Assembly: GCA_036924285.1 (NCBI GenBank)
Contig: JAYKYS010000002.1
Span: 5,084,001 to 5,148,000 of the forward strand
From: Asterella californica
Lineage: Eukaryota; Streptophyta; Marchantiopsida; Marchantiales; Aytoniaceae
Reading direction: 5' to 3'
DNA: 64,000 bases
The notes beneath the pieces are model-generated. The model ran no database searches and was not told where the DNA came from. It was given only the letters and a program-made list of their open reading frames with translations. How positions within the stretch are numbered: position 1 is the first letter of the stretch; each line of letters begins with the position of its first letter. The position numbers and the translations under genes are program-made. This document shows positions 44,190 through 56,407 of the stretch, in pieces.

Positions 44190-44460
44190 TAGAATATTAA
44201 TTAACGTCCTCGGTAAACGACACGATATAACAATGAGAGTTCCGGAGTTATATCCCCAAGAATGCACCAGCCCTTTTCACTTATGGGTTCTCTCCAGATG
44301 AGTTGGCTACTCCGAGCCAGATTAACACATAATATTTATGAAATTATTTAATTTTAATAATAGCTTATAAGAATAAATTTTTATAACACTTACACATATT
44401 CTGATATGAGAAAACAAAATTCACTGTACAAGGCCGTGGGGAGGGATATTGTTCAAACTT
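44190..44460. repeat. Dispersed AT-rich repeat, copy 2 (pair with 30005-30255)
   Basis: See 30005-30255. The two copies share order and spacing of several 15-20 base words. A further related stretch is 45060-45350, which keeps ACTTATGGGTTCT and GTACAGCGTCC-like words. Confidence 0.6.
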
Positions 44461-45606
44461 AAGAAGGGAATATGATCACTTACTTCTATGCAGCCTTTGG
44501 ATACTCTACTTCTATCGCACACTTCCTTGATTTGGTAAACCCCTGGTCACATCGAGTTGGTGCCCACAGTTAAATATAAAGCGTGTATAACGATTATTCT
44601 TGCCAAGTGCAGTTTACATCTTCAGTTTGGGGCTAAATCAGATTCTATGTCGTAATATAGTCAGTGAACTGAATAAGACTTTATCAAAATATGCATGCAA
44701 GATCAACGTGAGGGAACTTTTGTTTGCTTTCTGTTATCAGAAACATTTTAATATTCTGTATTAATTATAAAATGTCAGGAAATATAAAATTTTTTCTGTA
44801 TGTGTTAAATGATAGCAACACCTAAAAAGTAGCATAGATATACGCGCTTCTCAATATGCATGGAAGATCAACTTAGGAGAACTTTGCTCACTTTCTTTGC
44901 AGAAGTTATCAACTTTGTGATTTATATGCAAAACTCTACCGTTCTCCAGTCGTAGTATATCCATGAAATTATCACTGACTTCCATGCATTATCACTGCTT
45001 CCAAGTTCGGAAGCAGGTGATAATGCAAGGGCATTTAATATAATATCTAACCTTTCCGGCAGGAAGGGTTAGGGTTTATATTAAACGCGTCAGTAAATAT
45101 TATATTAAGGAGTACAGTAGACCGGACTTATATCTCCTGAAGCGCGATGATGCATTCAACACTTATGGGTTCTTTTTTGCACTCCACGTGTTTCCAGGTT
45201 GGGCTAACAAATAACGTTTATAAAATAGTTTAATTATTTATATATAATTAGTATATATATTAAATTTAACACTTATAAATTCTTTAATAACAAAAAAAGA
45301 ATAACGTAAAAATTTCACGTACAGCGTCCCCCTCCCACTTAATACTTCTTAACACCCTCCGTATGTGCGGCCGCCTTTTTCCGAAAAAACAATGTAACCT
45401 CTCCCTACGCGCGGCCCACCAACCGAGAACCTGCCGCACTCTCCGCTTGGCGTTTTCCCGTCCCCGGCCGGAAGTACGCTTTTGGTGTATATTCCATGAA
45501 ATTATGAATTTGATGGGAAGCTAGTGGTGACTTCTGTTCGCATTTAGAACAGTCTTTGTTTAAGTCAAGAGGGTGAAGTATTGTGAGAGATTCTAAATTT
45601 TAGAGT

Positions 45607-45725
45607 TACTGATAGCGGGGCTTAGCCCCGATGGTTGTTGCTTGGCCCTTTGGGTCTCTTTTTCCCTTGTAAGGCTTGATGAGGTCTTCCCATCCGTTTG
45701 CTATTCACTGGTTCGCGTTTCATTT
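45607..45725 (-). repeat. GC-hairpin dispersed repeat, copy 2
   Basis: It starts GATAGCGGGGCTTAGCCCCG, then GGTTGTTGCTTGGCCC and CTTGTAAGGCTTGATGAGG, like 33576-33715. It lacks the short CCCTTCGGGG arm present in copy 1. Confidence 0.7.
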
Positions 45726-47163
45726 GTGAGAGATGAACGAGTATCCTAGACAGACCTATGCAGTTATAGCTCCAAGATGCTTTGCAGCGAGGAGCTATAA
45801 CTGTTGGAGTGGATAGCTACCATGTTCAGACTTGGAGACGAGATCAGAGAAAGTGCCCATCAAGGTCTATACCTCTCATTGCATACATACCATTGGAGGA
45901 CGTGACGTTATAACAGGAGCAGCAAGAGAACATGGTCGTTGGGCTGTCTACAGTCTCTACAGAGATAGAGCCGACTAGTCATTTAATAGTGAGATGCATT
46001 ATCTCCATTGCGTCTGAAGGAATAGTTCAAGGGAGTGATGAGTCCACTAGCTCTTGTGCTAACTACCTAAGTGGGTAGGGCAAGGTAAGGAGAACTAAGA
46101 GAAAATGACTCTTCTCAATATACTTTTCCGACTATCTCTAAAACTTCACAAAACACCCACACCACACAAGCAAAAGATCACAGAAGCGTCTTTTTAAATC
46201 CAATGAGGAACTCGAGCACTCAAGAGATGTCTCGGTCGAAATGACCAAGTGCACATAACTGCGAGCCAACGTACGACCAAAACTAACAAGGTGAAAAGAG
46301 GGCCGAAGGCTGAAAATGACTTTACAATTTCCGGGGCCCCGGGCAAAAAAAAAACACAAATTATCAAGCAGACTAATTAACCTTTAACTTTCTACTCTAC
46401 TACCAAGCCTACTAATAGATTTTGTACACCGCGTGATCCTTATTTGAAGATCTGAAATAAAAACTAACTATCTAACTTCCTATCTCTCTATGAGAGCGAT
46501 ATCTTTTATTCAACAAGTTGTAGAAAGAAAACATTGTCTGTTACAATTTATCAAGTTAATATGTTCAAATACGACTTATCATCATTTAACACATACAATA
46601 TTCAATGAGTAATTGTGAATGACGTCCAACAACCACTCTTGTATGATACACATGATCTTTCAGTCACGTCCCTTGGATAATGATATATATTACCGTAGAT
46701 AATCGAAAAATAATAAGATTTTTCCACTTGCTCAAAATCAATTTTATATCTCTTATTACGATGAGTCGTCACCAGCAGCCTCCTTTTCTACAAAAACTAT
46801 AATTAATTATGACATGCAATCCGCTAGAACAATTTATAAATTATTCAATTGATTCTGATTCATATAGGAAACTTGCTGTCAATTGGTCCAAATCTTTTTT
46901 CACAAACTAAACCATCTTTTCTAGATTTATGTGTTTTATAATGTAATGTGTAACGTTTTGTTAGTTGATCAATAATTTCACCATTAGGTAATATTCTTTC
47001 TGTCCAAGTAACCTTGGACGACACCTCGTGCATATGCACAACAATCCTCGTAAGGATATGATTTAGTTATTTTTGAATGTCGGGAGATAGACTATGACAC
47101 AAATGGATCATTGGAGGATGGAACTCGACATGTAAATTCTGCATGCAGCATGTAATATGTAGA
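45726..47163. other. No gene; one small hairpin
   Basis: CAGTTATAGCTCC (45761-45773) and its reverse complement (45791-45803) form a 13 bp hairpin. A GTGAATGACGTCCAACAACC word at about 46617 resembles one unit of the array at 51073-51980. Otherwise AT-rich and unassigned. Confidence 0.4.
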
Positions 47164-47203
47164 ACTCTCGATAGACTCTCAATATCGAGAGTCTATCGAG
47201 AGT
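47164..47203. repeat. Perfect 17-bp hairpin built of CTCTCGAT words
   Basis: ACTCTCGATAGACTCTC (47164-47180), a six-base loop, and its exact reverse complement (47187-47203). It is an upstream outlier of the array at 47995-49070, which is built on the same word. Confidence 0.8.
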
Positions 47204-47994
47204 GAGCTCAAATAAAAAACAAAATTGATCTGTAAAGTAGAATAGATGGAAGTAAAGTAAAGTAGATGGAAAAGAAGTATGAATAATAACTCAATATGCG
47301 AGTAGAGAATTTGATTGTCAAAATAGATTCTAACTATCTAGAGTCTTATGGTTTGTTGTAATGTGGGAAAATAATACTCTTCTTGAATTCTTGAAAGTCG
47401 AGAGTCAAACTAATGTTAATGAAGAAGAGGTATGGTTGACGATTTGCTTTAATTTCTATCAAATAATTCAAAGTGTATTGTTGATGATTGATCTTCTAAG
47501 TTAGTCTCTGTAATCAAGAGTACTTAGCAGAAAAAATCATGATAGATTGTACCTACGTTTGATCCTCATACGAGTAGAATCAAGTGATATTCATATCATA
47601 CTTTTACTATTTATATTCCTACTATTGGATATATTTTTCTATTCTCCTTGAGCTCATTTAAGCACACTTGCTAATTTTGAACTCTCCATTTAATTTGTCA
47701 ATGTCATCTACTTTGGTTGTGCATTTTTCTTATGAAGGACTAAAACTCCTCGTGGAAAAAGTAAAATTTCATTGAAAGTCATTGTATTTCATTTTTGATC
47801 CGCCGCATCCCGAACCTACCATATTGAAAAGTTTGAATTAGAATCACAAAGTCTGACTAGTGTCAAGCCAAACATTCTATTCTTTCCTGCTGTGATTTTG
47901 CTAGATAAAGCAAAAAAAGTCATAATTCTAAGAAGTAAAAAAAAATAAATATGGTTTAGTTTAACGCAAGTTTAAAAGTTCTACTTATCATGAG

Positions 47995-49070
47995 ATGAAC
48001 TCCGGATCATCGAGAGTTATGTTATAGAAGAGTGAAAAAGAAAAAACACAAAAGAAAAGAAGAAGAACTTGGTGATCGAGATATGTTGTAGAAGTCTTAG
48101 TGTGAATGACTGAAAACTATATTACAGATCGAACGCAACACAACACAGAGAGCATTTTGCATGGCTCTACAATCTCTCCACTTTGTGTCAATATCTCCCT
48201 ACATAAGTTGGATTGTTATGTCGAAGACATACTCATATCCAAATACAATGTAGACAATATGTTAAAAAAAGAAAAATAAGAAATTAAAGAACTACTACTC
48301 TCGACCATCGAAAGTTAAAAAGCTTCAACAAAGTTTTGATCAAAAAAGAACAGTCATCAAATTTTTTGCTGTAGAAGGATGATTTAAAAAAATTAAAAAT
48401 GAATTAAACTAAACTCTCGATCATCTAGAGTTATTTTGTAGAAGACTAAACCGTAACCAACAGAGAAGTAAGAAGAGGAAGAAGAAAAAAAGAAGTATCT
48501 ATTTAAGGGTGGAGCATAAAAAATGCAACAACTCCACCATCTTTACTCCAAATGCAATAACATAATTTAAATTCAAATTTATCCTTGATTCGATAAAGTA
48601 AGTTAAAATTTCTTTGAAATTTACTAATCACCTCAACTCTCGATCATCGAAAGTACAATTCAAGAAGAGGATTAGAGAAAGTAAATTAAAGTTTCAAAGT
48701 AAACTTCCACCCTTGGTCATCGAGAGTATAGTTCATGAAGAGGAGTGGACAAAGTAAGTGAAAGTTTTATTTATATTTTTTTAATCTTTTTCACTCTCGA
48801 TCAAGAGTAGAGTTTGTAAGAAGGGAAGTAAAAAATGTTAGTTAAAGTTTCGGTGCAAATTTGGTAATCGAGAAATGGAGAATATAAAGCTAAATTTTCT
48901 TTCAAAATTTTGTAATCATCTCCATTCTCGAACATCGAGAGTAGGAAAGTTAGTAAACGTTGCAAAGTAAACTTTCTGTTGGAGAAGTGAAGAATATAAT
49001 ATAAAGTTTCAAAGTAAATTTTGTAATCACCTCCACTATCGATCTTCACTCTCAATCATCAAGAGTGTAG
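47995..49070. repeat. Array of degenerate units with CTCTCGATCATCGAGAG cores
   Basis: Quasi-palindromic cores near 48004, 48298, 48413, 48636, 48712, 48793, 48924 and 49035 resemble (A)CTCTCGATCATCGAGAGT. Gaps are 76-294 bp. Spacers are AT-rich and share GAAGAGGA-, AAAGTAAA- and TTTCAAAGTAAA-type words and TGTAATCACCTCCA before the core. Outliers lie near 47164, 49640 and 49796. There is no coding potential. It looks like a decayed tandem repeat whose core evolves more slowly than its spacer. Confidence 0.75.
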
Positions 49071-50354
49071 TTTAGAAAGTCTATAATTCTCCCAAGAAGA
49101 CCAGTAGCTAGATTTTTACACCAAGAGATGAAAGTTAGAGAAAATTCACAAACCATCAATACTTTACTTTGAATATCATAACTGGATTAACTCCAAACAA
49201 GTTTTAGAGTTTCGAGGTTAAAAAAAAATACAAACATAATCAACAGTAAACATTAGATTCATACAGATTGTGCAAGACTTAATAACAACTCTCATAACAT
49301 ATTTTATGGAGTAATGTAGAGCAGAATGTTAAAATTGTCAAAGTAAACTATATTGGAAGAGTAAAAACATGCAGCAAAAAATGATAAAGAAAAATAGAAC
49401 TTGATTTATACACCTTTGACTTCTTGATATCCTCCACTTTGATCTATCCATTTTTATTATGTTACTATTTCATAACTTGGTGATCTTGGATACTTTCCTG
49501 TCAACTTATGCTCCCGTATTTGAACTTATCCAAGCTTACATCTCAACCGTGGATTTCTCATTCCAAGTACCATCACTTCCAAACGTTATGTGGTCATACT
49601 GGAACACGCAGTTAGAATACATCATGTTGACAAGATCTCTAGATGATCGAGAGATCAAGGACCATTCAGATTAAAATTCTAAGATTAACTATTATTTGAC
49701 TTTCGGTGGAATATATTACTTAGAATGTCAAAATAAATATTCAAATATGCTATACTTTTTATCAAGTCTCGACATTACTTTATGAAAATTTAACTCTTGT
49801 TACCGAGAGTTGGTCAAGAGTTCGACATCACTCTTTGTATCAGTGTTGTTTTCTAACTTGCCATGCTTTATTCTTGTGCTCCATCATGAATAAGAATATG
49901 AGTCAATAATAAGCAGATGAATATAGTTTTGGATTTCAGTCTATCATAGAATCAAAGATAGCAAATTAACCAAAAGTACACTTCAATGGAGAAGAACTGA
50001 TAACATCTATAACTATTTATCTAATTACAAAAATGATGGATCACACTGTGCCGTAGTCTATCCCACCAGTTTCAAAACTAACAAAGACACAGTCTTATGG
50101 AGAATGTCGAGCGACTGCTTGACGTGTTGTCCTATCAGTGCTCAAGTATTAAGTATTATAATTTAAATCAACGTGGAACTCAAAGCACGAGAGAAGAGCA
50201 AGAGTGAGTGCTGAAAAGCTGGATTGGTGTCACCTGATTACCATATTATCATACCACATGAATGATTGATAGGCTGTGATGTTCGAAAGGATCACAGATT
50301 ACTTCGTCTTTCCCTTCGAAGGTGGTCTATCACAACGGCACTTCCCTTTAACTA
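49071..50354. other. AT-rich sequence without a gene
   Basis: A short frame at 49459-49674 (plus) has no recognisable motif. Stray copies of the CGAGAG word occur near 49640 and 49800. Confidence 0.4.
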
Positions 50355-50357
50355 TTA

Positions 50358-50723
50358 GGGGTGTCAAAGTTAGGAACCTTCTGAAATATTCGAGAGCTGC
50401 GGGCGTGAGTTACGACTTTGGTCAGATTGTGGCCAGTGTTTTCATGCGGACATCTCCTGAGGTACCCGCAGGAAAACACCTTGGGATTTTTTTTAACGGT
50501 TCTTCACTCGCTTCGTCCGCTTTTTTCTGCAATGGATTCTCTATTGCTCTGAGTAAGTATCTTGAGTATACAAATGGAAAAATAATCAATTGATTATTTT
50601 TGATGTTTAGTGACAGGCGCGATCCAGAATGAGTCGCGGTTATATACAAACTTACCTGTGATAATTTTATGATCAGTTATCTCTCTGCCATTGAAAAATC
50701 TTTCCTCTGAACTTTGATACCCC
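50358..50723 (+). mobile_element. MITE, PIF/Harbinger-like family, best copy
   Basis: 366 bp. It starts GGGGTGTCAAAGTTA and ends GAACTTTGATACCCC, a 15 bp inverted repeat with two differences. TTA directly flanks both sides (50355-50357 and 50724-50726). An open frame of 105 codons across it is chance, since it does not persist in the other copies. Confidence 0.85.
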
Positions 50724-50726
50724 TTA

Positions 50727-51066
50727 TTTGATGTATCAATTTTGAATGCAATGGCTTTCTCAAGAAAGCAATGAGTCTGAGCGTCAAATCAAACAACAGA
50801 ATGCATGTCTGCGAAGATTTTGCTTAAGGGACACTTGGTCTTGATGTACATCATGCTTCAATCCTTCACAACCATAATAGTAGCTTGAGAATTCATGGAC
50901 ATAACAGAAACCTGTGTAGAAAAAACGAAAGTGTAATCCTGAACTAAAGCAATCGAGAATGAACTGCAAGGGGGAGCCACAAGTAATCATCCTTACCCTA
51001 TCAGAACAATCATAACTCAGTCACATGTTGTTATTCATAGAATCGACAGATTACGTGCAGTATATG
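50727..51066. other. No recognised feature
   Basis: Single-copy-looking sequence between the MITE and the GAATGACG array; no gene. Confidence 0.35.
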
Positions 51067-51072
51067 TGTAAG

Positions 51073-51980
51073 GGAATGATAAGTAGTAGTCATTCAATGC
51101 TACTAAATAACACAAAATTAATCCATGTGATGTCCATTTCTCGTTCGCTGGTGCCAATACAATCATTTAATAAAAAAATACATATTTGTGTAATCTGAAT
51201 GACCACCCCATCATTCATCGGTTCAAAGTAACTCGAAGGAAATTTAATAATCTATATATTGCATGACATCCTAATGTCATTCAGCTGTAGTAAATGTATT
51301 TTTGATGATAAAATATAAATCAAAATGACGTTCAGCCGTCATTCAGTGTGTAATTTTTATTGGTGCAAAGTAACACGAAGGACAATGTAATAACATATAT
51401 ATATATATATATACGTTAGAATGACGTCCGACCGTAATAAAAGTATTTTAGTTATAAATTTTTTTAAGATAACTTTACCAGAATGATGACTGGTCGTCAT
51501 TCACTGGTACTGATACTACTTTAATCATATATATATGAATGATGTCCAGTCGTCAATCAATGGTAGAAATGGTAGTTTAATAATAAAATACAAAACTGAA
51601 AAACGTCCATTAGTCATTCATTAATATGTGAATAAATATCTCTATTGGGATGACGACCTATCATCATTCACCCTTACTAAATAGCACGAACTGGACTTTA
51701 ATTAAGAATATATATATATCAGAATATTGGCCACAATCATTCATTAGTAGTACATAACACGATTAATATATCGGAACGACAACTAGTCATCATTCTTGCT
51801 TACTGTCGAGACACAAACACTAGTAGTCATCCATCCCATAATCTATGAAATGAATGACGTCTAGTTGCCGTTTGAAAGGAATCATGAAAGGTTCAAATGT
51901 GAACTGTTTTACTTTTTATATTCAGTTTTAACATATAGAATGACACGACATAACTGAACGAGAACTAGTCGTTATAAATT
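51073..51980. repeat. Array of about 13 units with GAATGACG...CGTCATTC cores
   Basis: Cores lie near 51073, 51197, 51265, 51324, 51419, 51481, 51537, 51597, 51649, 51721, 51774, 51852 and 51939. The consensus GAATGACG(A/T)C(C/T)AGTCGTCATTCA is almost a perfect palindrome. Unit length is mostly 50-95 bp. Spacers are AT-rich with recurring ACTAAATA(A/G)CACGAA and TTTAATAAT words and a (TA)n run at 51396-51412. No coding potential. Confidence 0.8.
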
Positions 51981-52357
51981 TCACTCTTGTTGATCTCATC
52001 TGAGTTCTCCAACTATATACCATCACTCGAGCTCCCTCATGGCATGTGCACTTTATGTGAGGATTGAGAATGCTGTCTATCACAACTGAGTCGATAATCC
52101 TTTCTACCACGACAAATCTCACAAACTTGCGTTAAACGACTATGCGAATTTGAGTCTCTGGACAGTCGAGTGTACCAGTGATGTAAGAATAGAGTGGTAT
52201 ATAACCTCAGGGTGCCGTGGTCCCAATTTCCCAAACTCACATATGGCATTTGGTACCAGAAACTCCACTCTTCTTGCTGTGGTTCTGCAAGTATTTCCAG
52301 AATAGTACCAAGACATTAGAATCTCGTCAAACCACTAAATGCGATGCACAGGTGCGT

Positions 52358-52530
52358 CCCAATTCACATACTGTCACCTTGATGATGCCATTGTATTGAT
52401 TACATGGGCGTAAACTCTCCACGGGCAAGGATTTAACACATGGATGGCCCAACTCATATACTGTCACCTTGATGATACCATTGTATTGATTACAATGGAC
52501 GTAAACTCTCCACGGGCAAAGATTTAACAC
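52358..52530. repeat. Two tandem copies of a 90-bp unit
   Basis: 52358-52439 and 52448-52530 differ at only a few positions (for example CACATACTG versus CATATACTG). An open frame on the minus strand runs through both copies (52327-52530) and so repeats I-I-K-V-T-V. It shows no known domain. Confidence 0.8.
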
Positions 52531-54101
52531 TACCTTTGGAGGAGTCTCTTCACTTCCATCTCGAAATACCGGCTTTCCCGTTGCTTTCTCATTTGTGCTC
52601 TTGCACAGCTGAGCACTCTCCTTAAATACATAGTTGGAGCAATTGTCTTTTGTGGCCTTTGAATATCAGAGGTCGAAGGTGTTTCGATTCTTCGGCATCA
52701 TGCGTTTCTCCTCCTCCGTGTGAAGTCACTGGAACTATAAGGCTCTGTACTCGAATGACCGGAAAGGCAACTGATACGTGAGATCCCTGAGATCAAATCC
52801 TCACGGTTCCTTTGAACGTCTCAACTTCGATCCATATCGACAATCGCGAACCCGACAATTTGTGATTTTCTTCACCTTCTAGCACGCTCGACTGTAGATA
52901 AAATATTTACCATTATACAGACCACTCAAAATTCGCATTTCAAACAATTCTCCTAGCCGAAAAGTCTCACTGCTTCAGGAAGTTGTTCCTGTATCATCGA
53001 GATCTACTCTCGCAGCTTGAATAAAATGAAATACGAATTTGGAAATGAATATACTCTCAGCCTTTCAGTAAGGCAGCATGAATTGCTGCAACTAATTTCA
53101 AGCACACTTTGGTAGCTCCGCGGGTCTCGAAATAATTCTTCAACAAGATAATACTTTTGGTAGAACTTACCTTATAATTATACGTCCCTGTGCTAGCTTG
53201 CTTAGAATCCAATCCCAGGAACGGTTGCCTGTCTGTAGAGGCACAAGTTCCTGTTATTCTATCAGTTCTTATTTCTCTTCTCGAGGATGATGAAACACAC
53301 ATGCAGGTGTTACGGTAGAGATCAGAATCATGTGTAACGACTTCTCTAACATATAGAGTTCTATGTAAGACCGTATGTAAGTATTGAGCTTTACCACCAA
53401 ATTGATGGCACTCATCCTCAAGCTGAACACATATACTCGGGAATTTAGATTTTCAGCGTTCACAGGCTGATTAAGTGAGTTCGGGTATGGCAAAGATATG
53501 TCTGGAGTATGAAGGCATTGCATACGTTCGGGAGCATACACGTGTTATATGGACATGGTTTTTGAATCCAAAACTTAATTATTTGCAACGGTCCCATAAG
53601 ATCCTCAAATGATAGGATACAGCTTTGAAACATGTGTGATACCCCACAGCACGTGAGCTCTGGTCCAAACTCGAATCAAGTCAGTTCATCGTTTATGCTG
53701 AGAATATTCGTATTTCCTTCCCCGGTAGCTAAAATTTCCTCTTTCCGTTCATTGGCTGGAAAGTGTATCCAAGCACAGAGAGAAGTCTGTGCCTTGTTTT
53801 ACTGTCTAATAAATGACCTGCAAAGAGCGCTTCACATAACAGCGTCTATAAGACTCAAAATGCGCTTTAAGAACAGATATCCAAACGGGCAATTGATGAG
53901 GCTTCAACTACTTTCTCCATAGACTCCCAATTCGCTTTAGCAACAAACCTGAAAGGGGATTCGATATGACTACGCCCACAAGGCCTTTAGTGTCTCATAT
54001 TCGTTCACCAATCTAAACAGTTAAAGGTGACCTTCAGATTCTCCATAATGATACAGGTTTCTCACACTAATACGCTTGGTTCTGTACCGCTTTCCACTTC
54101 T
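52531..54101. other. No assigned gene
   Basis: Short open frames (53057-53541 minus, 53632-53922 plus) show no recognisable family. The last few hundred bases are likely the 3' untranslated region of the dehydrogenase gene. Confidence 0.35.
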
Positions 54102-56407
54102 TTAGTTCAACGAAGAATCGGGCTTTACCAAGGCCTTGAACAGCTCTAGATTTTCTACGCAAGACAGTGCTTTTCTTGCGTCTTTCAAACTAAAGACAGT
54201 ACTCACAACTTGATGCCAAGGCAGATCCGTGTGCCTCGCCATGAACTGAACTCCTCGGTAGAAATGGCTGAAATCCGAGCCCCAACATCCCTTCATCACG
54301 ACGTGCTTCCTGTTGATGAGATAGTGAGGGTTGATACGGACATCACCGTTGTCGGTGTACTGACCCACGACCACATACGTCCCTCCATTTCTACACAGCG
54401 CCAATCCTTCCGCCACAGCCTCTGGCCTTCCTGTAGCTTCGATGACAACATCTCCCAGCCGACCCTCAGTCAACTCTTCTACCTTTCTCAGCCGGTCCGA
54501 AGGATCTGTTGTCTGCCATGGGCATAACACATAAGTTTCAAACCTAGCTTTAATTTTAGGGTGAAAGTTCTGGTGTATTTTGCTTGGTACAAAGATGTGT
54601 GCAACCTTACCTCTAGAATGTTGATGGTAGCATCAATGCCGAACGCTTTTACAACTTCTAAACGATGAGCGGGAGCTCCGATCACAATAACCTGCACTTG
54701 AAGTTGACCAAGAGGTTGGATCATATAACACCCAGACAATTCAGAGCAGGGGATAGTATCTAAATACGACTAGCAGATTCTGTAACTACGTCTTCCCGTA
54801 CGTACCAACCTGACTACAGTATGAAGTATACTTAGAAGAAAGTGGAAGAACTTCTAAGAAACAAACTACTTAGAAGTATGTGGACATGAAGACAAACCTG
54901 GCCAGCGCCACTATGAAGAGCCAAAACTGCTGCAAGAAGACCAACTGGACCCGAGCCTTGAACAACAACACGATCCATCAATTTGATGCTGGCCCTGTCC
55001 ATAGCGTGCAGCGCTGTTGGGAGCCTACAGAACCTCACAGATTAGTCTTCTGGGTGTCTAAATCATACAGCAAGTTTCTCTTTCTCAACCGGCATGTTCT
55101 TTAGGTAGATTTTAAAGCTACCTACTGGAAAAAAGTGCGAATACTAGCATTCCATCCTGTGGAAGCGATTAGCACATTCTCAACGCTCCATTTCATTCTC
55201 AAGGTACGCTGAACGACTTGAAACGTATTCCAATATGTAGCCAGGCATGGAGTTCGCGGATGGCGAGGATGGGGGAATCCGTGCATACCCACAACCACCG
55301 GCCATGAACACAGTTGGCGGAAGAGCATCCGGTAGCCGTATTATTTTCGTCTTGGGTGGGAGATAGATGAATGAGGACCAGCAGCCCAGTAGCCCCTTGA
55401 TATCCGAACCACTTGCAGGACAGGTTATCCCGATGACTCGCCGTTTCGGACATCTAGTCGACTGCTTGTCAACCTGTCACGAAATACTATCTTGCAAACT
55501 AAGTTCTTAAGACACAGTTCCCGAGTACTGGGAAGATGGTGCTGTATTAAAGTACGAGAAGGAGGAAAAAACACAAGAACTTATAAGTTTGGTGGTGAGT
55601 AGTTTTGATGCTCAACACAAACATGAAGGGGAAGAACATACCAGGCACGTGAGGCACGAATTACAGGTATCTAGGACATCCAGAAAGGTGACAATATCTC
55701 CCTTAACAACCTGCAAATAGCGTTTAGCTTATGAGATAATAGAGGCGATAAAAGCATAATAGCTTATGGTCTCCATAAGAGATGCTTCAGATCTAAAACG
55801 CTTACTGGGTCATCTTCTTACACGAACAATTAATAAACTACAGCGGCCGCCATTCAGCCTTATATTTATGATTCTCCGTCACATATCAGATTACAAAACT
55901 GAATCAAGAATACACAAACTCCACGAAGAATACACAAACTCCACACTGCTTCTCAACGCCAATCCAAAAATCACCTGTTGAGCTATAACCCATTAATTCA
56001 TGAGAGTAAAGAGCAAATGTGCATAATTTAGAGAAACTAAAGGAATGCACACGGTTGTCTTTTCACGAGGAGCTGAGTCGGTTCTAGTGACTCACAGGCA
56101 CTCCAGCAACGTCGCAAACAGGGCCGATGGTGGTGTGGACCCAGCCAACGCCAACGTGACCAGGTATAATCGGGTAGGGCACAAGGTCTAGACGACCATG
56201 TAGCAAATGTACATCAGTGCCACAGACCTCCGCCAATTCTGTGCGTAGCAAGACTGATCCTTTCTCCATCTGCGCAAGCTCTAACCTCGATCTCTGTAGC
56301 TCCAGTTGGCCTTTCCCGTGCATGAGAATGCATTCGTTATCAACCCATTCACCTTCATCTCCCACTGCTCTCACGTCTCCAGATCCTCCATCCATCTTGT
56401 CCTCCAT
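54102..56407 (-). CDS. Zinc-type medium-chain alcohol dehydrogenase family protein, six exons
   Basis: Exons are 56096-56407, 55642-55710, 55289-55473, 54898-55024, 54611-54691 and 54102-54512. They sum to 1185 bases in one frame (394 residues). All introns (98-385 bp) have GT donors and AG acceptors. The protein has an N-terminal catalytic domain with V-C-G-T-D-V-H (Cys62) and P-G-H (His84). The structural-zinc cysteines follow, C120, C123, C126 and C135. The Rossmann motif is G-S-G-P-V-G-L-L-A-A in exon 4. The position after His84, usually Glu and a zinc ligand in sorbitol-dehydrogenase-like members, is Val85 here. Family knowledge: NAD(P)-dependent oxidation of alcohols or polyols, cytosolic. 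The substrate is unknown. Intron 1 has a 20 bp direct repeat (AAGAATACACAAACTCCACG) at about 55905-55943. Confidence 0.88.

Noticed and set aside
50276..50593. 105-codon open frame on the plus strand
   Set aside because: It overlaps a MITE whose other copies do not keep the frame.
51073..51980. CRISPR array
   Set aside because: Repeats are degenerate, spacing is irregular (50-125 bp), spacers share words, there are no cas genes, and the genome is eukaryotic.
52327..52530. Repeat-containing peptide as a gene
   Set aside because: The frame is created by the 90 bp tandem duplication and has no start context or domain.
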